Under the pieces are notes generated by a model. It worked only from the letters and a program-made list of their open reading frames with translations. It did not search any database and had not been told where the DNA came from. Positions 28,218 to 39,203 of a stretch of DNA of 64,000 nt are shown one piece after another. The stretch covers positions 1-64,000 of the forward strand of contig JAQCKF010000014.1 of the NCBI GenBank assembly GCA_027592275.1. The letters run 5' to 3'. The position numbers and the translations under genes are program-made. Source of the DNA: Pseudomonadota bacterium. GTDB lineage: Bacteria > Pseudomonadota > Gammaproteobacteria > Pseudomonadales > Pseudohongiellaceae. Positions within the stretch are counted from its first letter, which is position 1. Each line of letters opens with the position of its first letter.

Positions 28218-28937
28218 CTATATTTGAAACTGATCGCCTAGATAAACTTCTCTAACTTTTTCATTAGAAAGAATGGCAGCCGCATTTCCTTCGGCGATGA
28301 TTTTCCCTTCGCTCACGATGTAAGCCTTTTCGCAAATGTCTAAGGTCTCACGAACATTATGATCAGTGAGGAGTATGCCGATGTTGCGAGCCTTGAGCTG
28401 CTGAATAATTTGTTTGATATCGCTCACGGAAATTGGGTCCACTCCGGCAAATGGTTCGTCCAACAAGATAAACTTTGGATCGGTAGCTAACGTTCGCGCA
28501 ATCTCTGTTCTTCTGCGCTCACCACCAGATAGGCTCATGCCCTTGTTTTGCCGAATATGTTGTATGTTGAACTCTTCAAGTAGCGATTCCAGTTTGCTTC
28601 GCTTCTCGGCAATGCTAAGGTCTTTGCGCGTTTCTAAAATAGCAAAAATATTGTCTTCAACACTCAGAGTACGAAAAATGGAGGAGTCTTGTGGAAGATA
28701 GGCGAGGCCATGGCTGGCGCGTCGATGCATGGGGGCGTCGGTGATGTCCTCATTCCCAAGCAGTACCTTACCGCTATCGGCAGGGACTAGTCCTACAATC
28801 ATATAGAAGCAGGTGGTCTTGCCAGCTCCGTTTGGGCCTAACAGTCCTACTATTTCACCCTGCCGTATGGAAATTGAGACATCGCGCACGACTTCTCTTT
28901 TCTTATAGCTTTTGGCAAGGTTTTGGGCTTCTAACAT
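28218..28937 (-). CDS. lptB: LPS export ABC transporter ATPase LptB
   Basis: A 239-residue ABC ATPase with Walker [16 protein letters not shown], signature [14 protein letters not shown] and Walker [14 protein letters not shown]. It powers the LptB2FG complex that extracts lipopolysaccharide from the inner membrane. It follows lptA by seven bases, in the order kdsD-kdsC-lptC-lptA-lptB-rpoN. Confidence 0.97.
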   Translation of the reverse strand: MLEAQNLAKSYKKREVVRDVSISIRQGEIVGLLGPNGAGKTTCFYMIVGLVPADSGKVLLGNEDITDAPMHRRASHGLAYLPQDSSIFRTLSVEDNIFAILETRKDLSIAEKRSKLESLLEEFNIQHIRQNKGMSLSGGERRRTEIARTLATDPKFILLDEPFAGVDPISVSDIKQIIQQLKARNIGILLTDHNVRETLDICEKAYIVSEGKIIAEGNAAAILSNEKVREVYLGDQFQI

Positions 28938-28944
28938 ATTATTA

Positions 28945-29475
28945 TCAATTCGAGGTGTTAAATTCGCCGCTGCAAGGGCCTTGTGAATCGCGCATGAGGT
29001 CTAGCTCGGCGATGTAAGTGATCGCGCTGCACTTGAAATTAGAGGTAGGCGATTGAATGACAGCCTCCCCAACGAGTTCGACTACAGTAAGGCCATCGCC
29101 TTCGTCAGGGTAGAACGTGATGCTGTTGCTGGAGCCCTTCACCGGTTCATCGCTAGAATCGAGCAGCTGCTGATAGTGCACAGGGGTTCCAACAACTGTA
29201 ACCTTGCTAACTTGTCCGCTGCTCATGATGGTTTCGATTGTAGCCGTGTCCCCGCGGATCTCCATAGTGCCTCGCGTAATTACAACGTTGTCAGACATCT
29301 CCATTAAACGAATATCGCCTACTATGCTCATACGCGAACCGCCATCTGCACTTACCAGTAATTCCTGGTCTTTGTCGGCCTCTAGAGAGAAAGAACTTGT
29401 AATAGACAGGCAGCCAAGGGAGATGATCAATGCCGTCATCGATGGAGAGGTGCCTCTAATTTGTCGCTTGTTCAT
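28945..29475 (-). CDS. lptA: LPS transport periplasmic protein LptA
   Basis: A 176-residue OstA-like periplasmic protein that forms the LPS bridge between LptC and LptDE. A signal peptide ([20 protein letters not shown]) is followed by repeated beta-strand segments ([27 protein letters not shown]). The ATG at 29475 is preferred over one six codons upstream; either way the gene overlaps the end of lptC, suggesting coupling. Confidence 0.92.
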   Translation of the reverse strand: MNKRQIRGTSPSMTALIISLGCLSITSSFSLEADKDQELLVSADGGSRMSIVGDIRLMEMSDNVVITRGTMEIRGDTATIETIMSSGQVSKVTVVGTPVHYQQLLDSSDEPVKGSSNSITFYPDEGDGLTVVELVGEAVIQSPTSNFKCSAITYIAELDLMRDSQGPCSGEFNTSN

Positions 29476-30043
29476 ACCGGCCTCTAATTTCACGCAGAAA
29501 GGTGATTTCGTCAGTTCTTAGCTTAGCTATCATTCCTAAAGACGATAGTTGAAGCGCAGAGGTTACAACTGACACTGGCTGATCAGTTTCTAGGATATCT
29601 GACTCCGGGTTCAGCGTTAGGAATTCGGTGGACATCAACACTCTATTGCCGAACTCATCGAGACTGTAGACTTGAACATCACCGCGTAGTTCTATTTTTT
29701 CGAGGGCTCCATCGGCGGTCGTTTCGGTGGCGGGAATCCTGCCCGAGTTTGCTACTATGTTCCAGCGCGAATCGCCATCTTGATACAAACGAATAAAAGG
29801 CTTCTCAAACTCAGTGCTGTCATCATTGTAGTGAACTTGGCGCTCTGCCTGAAGAGTGTAGTTTATATTGCCGTGCGAATCGTAAAGTATTGTATTGATG
29901 CCTTCGGAATAAGCACTGAAGTCTAGGCTTGAGCCGGTTATGGGAGCGTCTGCTTCATTGTTCAAGGTATCAAACGCATTTATGCCGACGAACAGGGCTA
30001 TCGCGATTACTCCTGGAACAATGATGAGACCTATCTTTTGCAT
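29456..30043 (-). CDS. lptC: LPS export protein LptC
   Basis: A 195-residue bitopic protein with a single N-terminal membrane helix (IGLIIVPGVIAIALFVGI) and an OstA-like beta domain. It docks on LptBFG and hands LPS to LptA. Its position between kdsC and lptA, and overlap with lptA, confirm identity. Confidence 0.93.
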   Translation of the reverse strand: MQKIGLIIVPGVIAIALFVGINAFDTLNNEADAPITGSSLDFSAYSEGINTILYDSHGNINYTLQAERQVHYNDDSTEFEKPFIRLYQDGDSRWNIVANSGRIPATETTADGALEKIELRGDVQVYSLDEFGNRVLMSTEFLTLNPESDILETDQPVSVVTSALQLSSLGMIAKLRTDEITFLREIRGRYEQATN

Positions 30044-30154
30044 AAATTGTTCGTGCTTGGGATTGGTTGCAAGTAGTTGAAGCCTAACACGAATTTGCGG
30101 CTTTGGTGGTCCAAATAGTTGGGCGAGTCATTGGGCTCTAGTGCTGAGAAAAGG

Positions 30155-30679
30155 CTAGTGATTGGCTTGTGCATTTAAGATGAAATCGGTAATTTCCCTG
30201 ACAGCCCCTTCGCCGCCGCAGCGCGTGGTGATCGCGTTTACCGCCCCTTTTACATCGGGGTGAGCGCCAGGAACTGAGAAGCTTAAGCCAACGGCTTGCA
30301 GCACTGGCAGGTCAGGCAGGTCATCTCCTGCATAAGCAATAGCGTGTGCTTCAATTCCTTTATTGGCAATTATTTCTTTGAGGACATCGATTTTATCTTC
30401 GCGGCCCTGGTAAAGGATATCAATGCCCAGGTCGGCGGCGCGCTTAGTAACGATGTTTGATTCTCGTCCCGTGATAATTCCGACGGGAATGCCGGCGAGC
30501 ATCAGCATTTTTATGCCGTGGCCATCTAGACTATGGAAGGCTTTGCTTTCCTCGCCAGAATTGGAGAAATAGAGCCTGCCATCGGTGAGGATGCCATCAA
30601 CATCAAGTAGCAGTAGTCTGACCTTGCTGGCAGATTTGATGGCCTGTTCTTCACTGCTACTAAAAATCATGGAATCCAT
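30155..30679 (-). CDS. kdsC: KDO-8-phosphate phosphatase KdsC
   Basis: A 174-residue HAD phosphatase with catalytic LLLLDVDGILTDG, IITGRES and AYAGDDLPDLPVL motifs and no cap domain. It removes phosphate from KDO-8-P in lipopolysaccharide core synthesis. It follows kdsD by five bases. Confidence 0.96.
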   Translation of the reverse strand: MDSMIFSSSEEQAIKSASKVRLLLLDVDGILTDGRLYFSNSGEESKAFHSLDGHGIKMLMLAGIPVGIITGRESNIVTKRAADLGIDILYQGREDKIDVLKEIIANKGIEAHAIAYAGDDLPDLPVLQAVGLSFSVPGAHPDVKGAVNAITTRCGGEGAVREITDFILNAQANH

Positions 30680-30684
30680 CCAGG

Positions 30685-31659
30685 CTAAACTACGTTCGAC
30701 TGGAGTAGGTCATGCATTTTCAACATGCCTTCTACCGGTTGAGATTCGCTCTTAACGATGAGCACATACACATTTGACTCTTGCATTATCCTAGCGGCTT
30801 CCGCTGCAAGGGCGTTGGGATCAATGAATTTAAAACTTGGCGACATAACTTCGTCGATGATGATTGTTTGTATATTTTTCCCGGAATCTATCGTGCGTCG
30901 CAAATCTCCATCGGAGAAAACGCCAAGAAGATTTCCACTTTCATCTATTATGGTTGTTAGGCCAAAGCCCTTGCTGCTCATTTCAAGTAGTGCTTCAGGT
31001 AGGGATGTCCCGGTCATGACTTTCGGAATAGCATCGCCAGAGTGCATAACATCTCGTACTTTTACCAGGAGGCGCCTGCCAAGATTTCCACCTGGATGAG
31101 AGATGGCAAAGTCATCACGTGTAAAGCCTCTCGCTTCCAATAAGGCCATGGCTAGAGCGTCGCCAAGTACCAGTGCAGCGGTCGTGCTCGATGTTGGGGC
31201 TAGCCCAAGAGGGCAGGCCTCTTCATCCACGCTGGCATCGAGATTCGCCGATGCTGCCTTGGCTAATTCGGACTGCTTATCGCCTGTTAGGCTGATTAGG
31301 GGGATGGCTTTTCGCTTCAGTATGGGTAGTAAGGATAGTATTTCTGCTGTGGTACCCGAATTGGATATCGCAAGCACTACATCAGGCGCCGTTATCATGC
31401 CGATATCGCCGTGGCTCGCCTCGGCTGGGTGTACGTACATCGCTGGCGTGCCGGTGCTCGCAAGCGTGGCGGCAATCTTCTTTCCAATATGGCCAGACTT
31501 GCCCATGCCTATCACTACCACACGGCCTTCGCTGGCCAATACGATCTCGCAGGCCTTGACGAAGTCAGCATCGATGCGCTTGAGCAGCTCCGAGATGGCT
31601 CGGCTCTCTATCTCTATGGTTCTAAGAGCGCTGGAAATGAGGGGGGAATCGGAGTTCAT
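30685..31659 (-). CDS. kdsD: arabinose-5-phosphate isomerase KdsD
   Basis: A 324-residue enzyme: SIS sugar-isomerase domain (VVIGMGKSGHIGKKIAATLAST near residue 50) followed by two CBS domains. It converts ribulose-5-P to arabinose-5-P, the first step to KDO. Same strand and order as in E. coli and Pseudomonas. Confidence 0.96.
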   Translation of the reverse strand: MNSDSPLISSALRTIEIESRAISELLKRIDADFVKACEIVLASEGRVVVIGMGKSGHIGKKIAATLASTGTPAMYVHPAEASHGDIGMITAPDVVLAISNSGTTAEILSLLPILKRKAIPLISLTGDKQSELAKAASANLDASVDEEACPLGLAPTSSTTAALVLGDALAMALLEARGFTRDDFAISHPGGNLGRRLLVKVRDVMHSGDAIPKVMTGTSLPEALLEMSSKGFGLTTIIDESGNLLGVFSDGDLRRTIDSGKNIQTIIIDEVMSPSFKFIDPNALAAEAARIMQESNVYVLIVKSESQPVEGMLKMHDLLQSNVV

Positions 31660-31714
31660 AGTGATCAGATCATACCTTAGGCGAGAGTGTCAGACTACTT
31701 TGGTGAGAGTCTGT

Positions 31715-32668
31715 TTAAATCTGGTAGAGCATGATGCTAAACCAGCCAAGATAGAGCGACATAAAAACGGCGCCATTGAATCGGCTGATCATCTTGCCCT
31801 TCTTAACGCCTGTATAGCAGAAGTAGGCCAACATGAGGGTAAGGATTAGGACGCCAGTAAAGTCTCTATAAAGGAGGGCGGGCTCGATCGCACCGGCTGC
31901 AAACAAACCTGGAAAAGGAAGTACTGCGAGCAAATTTAGAATGTTCGATCCAACAATATTACCAATAGCAAGGTCATGATGTCCTTTCAGAACACAGGTC
32001 ACCGATGCGGCCAATTCGGGAAGACTCGTGCCGAGGGCGACCACGGTGAGGCCGATGATTGCCGTAGAGACGCCAAGCGACTCAGCGATAGATGTGGCGG
32101 CTGCCACGAGCGCCTCTGCACTCAATACCAAGAGGGCGAGTCCTAAGACCATGTAAGCAGCAGCTTGCAGGCTATTTACTTCGCCGGTATTTTCGTCGTT
32201 GATATCCGCTGGTGATCCTGTCTTAACTTTCTTGCGGAATAATCTATAGCCAAAATAGATCGTAATGGCTATGAAGACGACGGCATCGAATACGCCGAGG
32301 AAGAGATCTAAAAACAAAATGCCAGTAACGACGGTGACGAGAAGCAGCGCTGGAATTTCTTTGCTGACTAACGACTCAGGTGGCTTAAGGGGGCTAATCA
32401 TTGCGGCAACGCCGAGAGCCACTCCGATATTGAAAAGGTTGGAGCCCAGCGCATTGCCAACTGCCAATTCGGGTTTGTCATTGAGTGCTGAAACAGCGGA
32501 AGAAAAAATCTCAGGGGCCGACGTGCCAAAGGCAACGATAGTAAGGCCGATCATCAACGGGGAAACCCCAAAGTGTCGCGCGAGGACTGACGCGCCAAAC
32601 ACAAACTTATCTGCTCCCCAGATTAGACCAACAAATCCGAGAACGATGATGACCGTGTCGAGGAACAT
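31715..32668 (-). CDS. yrbG: calcium/sodium antiporter family protein YrbG
   Basis: A 317-residue CaCA exchanger with two inverted halves, each holding an alpha-repeat: GTSAPEIFSSAVSAL with GNALGSNLFNIG, and GTSLPELAASVTCVL with GNIVGSNILNLL. E. coli YrbG is located beside kdsD and the mla operon. Here it is next to kdsD, but the mlaFED genes expected on its other side are missing. Confidence 0.93.
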   Translation of the reverse strand: MFLDTVIIVLGFVGLIWGADKFVFGASVLARHFGVSPLMIGLTIVAFGTSAPEIFSSAVSALNDKPELAVGNALGSNLFNIGVALGVAAMISPLKPPESLVSKEIPALLLVTVVTGILFLDLFLGVFDAVVFIAITIYFGYRLFRKKVKTGSPADINDENTGEVNSLQAAAYMVLGLALLVLSAEALVAAATSIAESLGVSTAIIGLTVVALGTSLPELAASVTCVLKGHHDLAIGNIVGSNILNLLAVLPFPGLFAAGAIEPALLYRDFTGVLILTLMLAYFCYTGVKKGKMISRFNGAVFMSLYLGWFSIMLYQI

Positions 32669-32887
32669 ATACGAAGTATTCTTAATGCCGAGAAGAAGCG
32701 GCCAATTAGAAGATTCTTTGGAGAGCTTTGCAAGTAATAATTTATTGAACTGCTCATTTCATGTAAACTGCTCATCTGCTCTATAGAGGTTCAGTCCGCA
32801 TTCAGCTCATTTTCTGTATTTTGGCGCTGTAAGTACCCCGTGGCGGGTTCAAGGACTTAGCTTCGAGTAACGATTAAGGATAAGCAA

Positions 32888-33490
32888 ATGAAATCATTGA
32901 ATAAATTTGTAGTGGCCCTTGCTTTTGCGGGGATGTTACCAGTGCTCAGTTATGGCCAGGAATACACGGCTGTGGAAACTGCTGAAATTGGAGTAATGAA
33001 CCTATTGAGTACGGTTCAGGAGTCTCGCGGGCTATTTCTTACTGATCGAGATGGCTACTTTGGAGCTATTGAGGAAGTGCTCAATTCAATAGTAGATTTT
33101 AATGCGGTCGCGGTGGTGGTTATGAACCGCTATGCTGAATCCGCAAGCGAGGCTCAGAAGGATCGCTTTGCCGATATTTTAAGGGCAACGTTGACGCGTT
33201 TTTACGGCGCCTCCTTGGTTTCTTACGAAGGGCAAGAATTAGCCTTCCTTCCATCAAATAATGCAGATGCCGATCCGCGTGCCGATACAATAGTACGTAT
33301 GGAGCTGCGTGGCGGTGATACGAATTTAGAGCTGCAGTATCAAATGTTTCTTAACGAAAACGACGAGTGGAAACTTAAGAATCTAAGCTTGGTTGGCATC
33401 AATTTGGGTAGGCAGTATTTTACTCAGTTTTCAGCGTTGATGGGTCAGAATGACGATGATATCGATGCCGTTTTAGACAACTGGAAGTAA
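32888..33490 (+). CDS. mlaC: phospholipid-binding periplasmic protein MlaC
   Basis: A 200-residue MlaC/Ttg2D protein with a signal peptide (FVVALAFAGMLPVLSYGQ) and the family core around RDGYFGAIEEVLNSIVDFNAV and FADILRATLTRFYGASLVSY. It shuttles phospholipids between the outer-membrane MlaA and the inner-membrane MlaFEDB complex. AAGGA precedes the ATG. The usual upstream mlaF, mlaE and mlaD are absent; the next gene upstream is yrbG on the opposite strand. Confidence 0.9.
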   Translation: MKSLNKFVVALAFAGMLPVLSYGQEYTAVETAEIGVMNLLSTVQESRGLFLTDRDGYFGAIEEVLNSIVDFNAVAVVVMNRYAESASEAQKDRFADILRATLTRFYGASLVSYEGQELAFLPSNNADADPRADTIVRMELRGGDTNLELQYQMFLNENDEWKLKNLSLVGINLGRQYFTQFSALMGQNDDDIDAVLDNWK

Positions 33491-33504
33491 GTCGGAGTAT
33501 TAGA

Positions 33505-35032
<1,528 letters not shown>

Positions 35033-35119
35033 CGGGTGTTAGCAATCTGCTGATACAGTGAGAAAATTTTCCAATGAGCCCTATTCTAAAAAATCTATTC
35101 AGAACAAACGCAATTCAAT

Positions 35120-35758
35120 ATGAACTCTGATCAATTAGTCATAGCCCTTACCAAGGGCCGTATCTTGGATGAAGTGCTGCCCTTGTTTGAGCAGGCGGGC
35201 ATTGTGCCGGCTGAAGACATTAGCAAGAGTCGCAAATTGATCTTCGACACCAATCGAGAGAACGTAAAGCTCATGGTGATCAGAGGTAGTGATGTTCCAA
35301 CTTATGTAGAGTTTGGCAGTGCAGACATGGGCGTTGTAGGCAAAGACCTGTTGCTTGAGTACGGTGATGAGGGGTTCTACGAGCCATTGGATCTTAAGAT
35401 AGCAGCCTGCCAGATGATGACTGCGGGGCCGATCAATGCTAAGCCAGTACAAGGCAGATTGAAGGTAGCGACGAAGTTTACCAATATCGCCAAGAAGTAT
35501 TTTGCAGAGCAGGGTAGGCAGATTGATCTTATCAAACTAAACGGTGCGCTCGAATTGGCCCCATTGATGGGATTGGCGGATGCTATTGTAGACATCGTTG
35601 ATACAGGGAAAACTTTAAAGGCGAATGGCCTGGAGCCGCGCGAATTGATAGCGAAAATTAGCTCGCGAGTCATAGTGAACAAGGCATCGATGAAAATTAA
35701 GAATGCCCTGATACGAGAAATTTTGGGTCAACTGGGTGACGCAGTGGACAAGAAGTAA
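35120..35758 (+). CDS. hisG: ATP phosphoribosyltransferase, short form HisG
   Basis: A 212-residue HisG_S catalyst, which starts histidine biosynthesis. Family motifs are [32 protein letters not shown] and [15 protein letters not shown]. The short form lacks the C-terminal regulatory domain and needs HisZ, which is not in this window. It is followed 61 bases later by hisD. Confidence 0.97.
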   Translation: MNSDQLVIALTKGRILDEVLPLFEQAGIVPAEDISKSRKLIFDTNRENVKLMVIRGSDVPTYVEFGSADMGVVGKDLLLEYGDEGFYEPLDLKIAACQMMTAGPINAKPVQGRLKVATKFTNIAKKYFAEQGRQIDLIKLNGALELAPLMGLADAIVDIVDTGKTLKANGLEPRELIAKISSRVIVNKASMKIKNALIREILGQLGDAVDKK

Positions 35759-35819
35759 AGAACGCTTTTTCGAAGACAACTACCTTCTGACTTTCACCTT
35801 CTGACTATCACTATCTATT

Positions 35820-37139
35820 ATGCCTAATAGCAATATCACTTTAAATCGTCTGAATACATCTGAGCCTGACTTTGAGGATCGCCTCGCGAAGTTATTGCAG
35901 CGCGATATGATTGTATCCGACGAGGTCACTACCATCGTTAGCGACATTCTGCAGCAGGTAAAGACTCGAGGCGATGCTGCTGTGTTGGAATATACGAATC
36001 AATTCGACTTCGGCGCAGAATCGATGGGCGATCTATTGGTATCTCCTGAGCTGATGCAGGAAGCTCTGGATAGCATCTCCAAGGAGCAGCGCGATGCGCT
36101 ATCTCATGCTGCCGAACGAATAAGGGCCTATCACGAGAAACAAAAGCAGGAATCATGGACCTATAAAGAAGCCGACGGTTCAGTTTACGGTCAGAAGATA
36201 AGTCCACTGAAGCGTGTGGGCGTGTATGTTCCTGGCGGAAAGGCGAATTATCCATCTTCTATGCTCATGTTAGCGATCCCAGCCCAGGTTGCTGGTGTGA
36301 AAGAAATAACTGCCACAGTTCCTACCATTTATGGTGAAGAAGGACGACTCGTTTTTGCAGCGGCGGCTCTTGCCGGCGTTACACAGCTGTATACCATCGG
36401 TGGGGCGCAGGCTATAGCAGCTCTTGCCTATGGCACGCAGACGATCGAGAAGGTGGATAAGATAGCTGGTCCAGGAAATATTTTCGTTACCGTAGCGAAG
36501 AAGTTAGTCTTCGGCGAAGTGGGTATCGATATGATAGCTGGCCCCTCCGAGCTTACGATTATCTGCGACGGGAAGACGAATCCAGATTGGATTGCGATGG
36601 ACCTGTTCTCTCAAGCGGAACATGACGAACAAGCGCAGTCTATATTGATTGCTAGTGATGCGAGCTTTCTCGAAGAGGTAAAGAGAAGTATAGATAGATT
36701 GCTGCCCACTATGAGCAGGCACGAGATCATCTGCGAATCGATGAGTAAGCGAGGAATCTTCATTCAGGTGAGGGATTTGCAGGAGGCTGCACAGGTTAGC
36801 AATCTTATTGCGCCGGAGCATTTGGAAATTTCTGTCGAAGATCCCGATGCTTTATTAGACTCAATCGACAATGCTGGAGCAATTTTTATGGGTCGTTACA
36901 GTGCCGAGGCCTTGGGCGACTATTGTGCTGGCCCGAGTCACGTCTTGCCGACCTCCGGTTCTGCGAAGTTCTTTTCGGCATTGGGTGTGTATGACTTTCA
37001 GAAGCGCAGCTCAATCATCAATTGCTCTGAGGCGGGAGCGCACGTGTTGGCAGGCACCGCATCCATCATTGCGCGAAACGAACGCCTTGAGGCACATGCC
37101 CTTTCTGCCGAGTATCGTCTGAAACACGCCGATAAGTAG
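35820..37139 (+). CDS. hisD: histidinol dehydrogenase
   Basis: A 439-residue zinc enzyme that oxidises histidinol to histidine. The signature from DKIAGPGNIFVTVAKKLV through DMIAGPSELTII and FSQAEHDEQAQ is complete. In Pseudomonas hisC follows; here the next gene is a convergent protease and hisC is not in the window. Confidence 0.98.
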   Translation: MPNSNITLNRLNTSEPDFEDRLAKLLQRDMIVSDEVTTIVSDILQQVKTRGDAAVLEYTNQFDFGAESMGDLLVSPELMQEALDSISKEQRDALSHAAERIRAYHEKQKQESWTYKEADGSVYGQKISPLKRVGVYVPGGKANYPSSMLMLAIPAQVAGVKEITATVPTIYGEEGRLVFAAAALAGVTQLYTIGGAQAIAALAYGTQTIEKVDKIAGPGNIFVTVAKKLVFGEVGIDMIAGPSELTIICDGKTNPDWIAMDLFSQAEHDEQAQSILIASDASFLEEVKRSIDRLLPTMSRHEIICESMSKRGIFIQVRDLQEAAQVSNLIAPEHLEISVEDPDALLDSIDNAGAIFMGRYSAEALGDYCAGPSHVLPTSGSAKFFSALGVYDFQKRSSIINCSEAGAHVLAGTASIIARNERLEAHALSAEYRLKHADK

Positions 37140-37165
37140 AAAGCACAAGAGGCCTACCGTAACCG

Positions 37166-38290
37166 CTAGGGATCGATGATAATGGCTTGGCCAAACCCCA
37201 AAGTAGTAGGTAGAACGAACTTCTGCCCGTCGCGATAGATTTGGATGTCTATCGAATCGCCAGGCTTTTTGTTGCGAACCTCTACCATGATGTTCTGAGC
37301 ATCTATTACCGATGTCTCCTCGACCATGGTGATGACGTCGCCGGGTAAAATGCCTGCTCGTTCCGCTGCGCCTCCTTCATCGACGCTCTCCACTAACATG
37401 CCGTGAATATTGTCTATTCCGAAGAATAGCTGACTCGATTGAGCGTTCAGTGCTTCACCGGTAATCACGCCCAGATAACCTGCGTTAGCCTCGACAGCTT
37501 GATCCGCCATTTCCATAAATGCAGCGATGGCGTGGCTAGCTGGAGTGGCGAAGCCGATACCTTCGAAGTTGCCCGACTCCGAGAATATTGAGGAATTTAT
37601 ACCCACCAGTTCACCCCGGGTGTTAATGAGAGCGCCTCCGGAGTTGCCTGGATTGATAGCCGCGTCGGTTTGAATGATGCCGGGAGTATTCTCTGAGTTT
37701 TCAGTTAGCGCGCTGATAATCCCCTGCGAGACGGACTGGCCGATGTTGCGTGGGTAACCGATGGCAAACACGATATCGCCTACATCCAGTGACGTTTCGT
37801 CGCCTATTTGGATAGGGGTCAGGTTGTCCATATTAATATGCAGGACGGCCAAGTCGCTAGCCTCATCCCATGCAACGACCATGGCAGGAATTTTCCTGCC
37901 ATCGTTGAGCGTGACCTGTGCATCGAACGCATCGAAAAGGGTGTCGACAACGTGCAGGTTGGTCAAAATGAATCCACTCTTGCTGATAATAACGCCAGAC
38001 CCGAGACTTGCTCTCTCTCCGAGATACAAATTCAAGCGGTCTTCTGAGGTTCGCTCAATAGATTCGACATTGACGTTAGTTGCGTTTATAGCAACGACGG
38101 CAGGTGCGGCTAGGGCGATAGCTTCGGAAAAAGATAGAGGGGCGATGCTTGTTGATTCGCTAATTAGGGCAGGTTGAGGCTGGTTGCTAATTTTTTCGAT
38201 CTGCCGATATTGAAGAATTACCAAACCTAACAAGATGCCACAGACTACGGGCCAGCTTATATATTTGATTAGGTTGCCTGTACTGCTCAT
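37166..38290 (-). CDS. algW: DegS/AlgW-type periplasmic serine protease
   Basis: A 374-residue S1C protease with an N-terminal membrane anchor (ISWPVVCGILLGLVILQY), catalytic triad His in TNLHVVDTL, Asp in EASDLAVLHI and Ser in NPGNSGGALIN, and one C-terminal PDZ domain (about 270-365). A single PDZ plus anchor matches DegS/AlgW, which cleaves the anti-sigma factor of RpoE/AlgU under envelope stress. Location next to hisD and NIF3 matches algW of Pseudomonas. Confidence 0.93.
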   Translation of the reverse strand: MSSTGNLIKYISWPVVCGILLGLVILQYRQIEKISNQPQPALISESTSIAPLSFSEAIALAAPAVVAINATNVNVESIERTSEDRLNLYLGERASLGSGVIISKSGFILTNLHVVDTLFDAFDAQVTLNDGRKIPAMVVAWDEASDLAVLHINMDNLTPIQIGDETSLDVGDIVFAIGYPRNIGQSVSQGIISALTENSENTPGIIQTDAAINPGNSGGALINTRGELVGINSSIFSESGNFEGIGFATPASHAIAAFMEMADQAVEANAGYLGVITGEALNAQSSQLFFGIDNIHGMLVESVDEGGAAERAGILPGDVITMVEETSVIDAQNIMVEVRNKKPGDSIDIQIYRDGQKFVLPTTLGFGQAIIIDP

Positions 38291-38408
38291 CGCGATGCCA
38301 CCTTGAAAGTTGCTGCCTTGCTAGTCCCAGAGCCGAATTTGATCGACATAACTCTGTGTTATTATTACCGAGCAAAACCAATATACAGCGTTGCCAAGGT
38401 GGATTCCA

Positions 38409-39170
38409 ATGCCAGTTAGCCTGAAAGAGCTTGAACTTGAACTAAAACAAGTGTTGCGTCCGGAGCAGTTCAAAGACTACTGCCCGAATGGACTGCAAGT
38501 AGAAGGACGAAAAGAAATATCAAAACTGGTAACTGGAGTAACAGCCTGTCAGGAACTAATCACTGCGGCTGTTGAAGCAGGTGCCGACGCCTTGTTGGTG
38601 CATCATGGCTATTTTTGGCGTGGCGAAGATCAATCGATATCGGGTATTAAGAAAACGCGAATTGAGGCGCTGCTAAAACATGACCTGAGCCTATTTGCCT
38701 ATCACTTACCCTTGGATGTACATCGAGAATTTGGCAATAATGTGCAGCTAGCGAAGGTGTTAGGAATAGAAATTGATGGAGAGCTAGGTAAGCAGAATAA
38801 TCATCCTATCGGGCTTACTGGCACTTTCGAGCAAGACACAGATTTCGAATCACTGAAAGCCTTGATCGCAGACAAGCTTGACCGCCAACCACTCGTTATA
38901 GAAGGGCATTCTAGACCCATCAGATCCATAGCGTGGTGCACAGGGGCGGCACAAAATTATATCGAGCTGGCCGTAGCCGCGGGTGTAGATGCGTACATAA
39001 CTGGAGAGGTTTCTGAGCCTACGGTGCATATTGCCAGAGAGTCGGGGATCCATTTCTTCTCGGCAGGGCATCACGCAACCGAACGCTATGGGGTACAGGC
39101 TATTGGGGGCCATCTAGCCTCGAAGTTTGGCATAGAGCATCAATTTATCGATATCGATAACCCAGTGTGA
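38409..39170 (+). CDS. Nif3-like dinuclear metal-centre protein
   Basis: A 253-residue NIF3/YbgI/DUF34 protein. Metal ligands are in LLVHHGYFWRG and the C-terminal FFSAGHHATERYG. The fold resembles GTP cyclohydrolase I, but its cellular role is not established. The ATG at 38409 is chosen (MPVSLKELELEL); a TTG at 38391 is open upstream. It is divergent from algW and convergent with cysNC. Confidence 0.92.
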   Translation: MPVSLKELELELKQVLRPEQFKDYCPNGLQVEGRKEISKLVTGVTACQELITAAVEAGADALLVHHGYFWRGEDQSISGIKKTRIEALLKHDLSLFAYHLPLDVHREFGNNVQLAKVLGIEIDGELGKQNNHPIGLTGTFEQDTDFESLKALIADKLDRQPLVIEGHSRPIRSIAWCTGAAQNYIELAVAAGVDAYITGEVSEPTVHIARESGIHFFSAGHHATERYGVQAIGGHLASKFGIEHQFIDIDNPV

Positions 39171-39203
39171 CTTTGAGGGGGTGTGCGACTTAGATGAAGA
39201 GAT

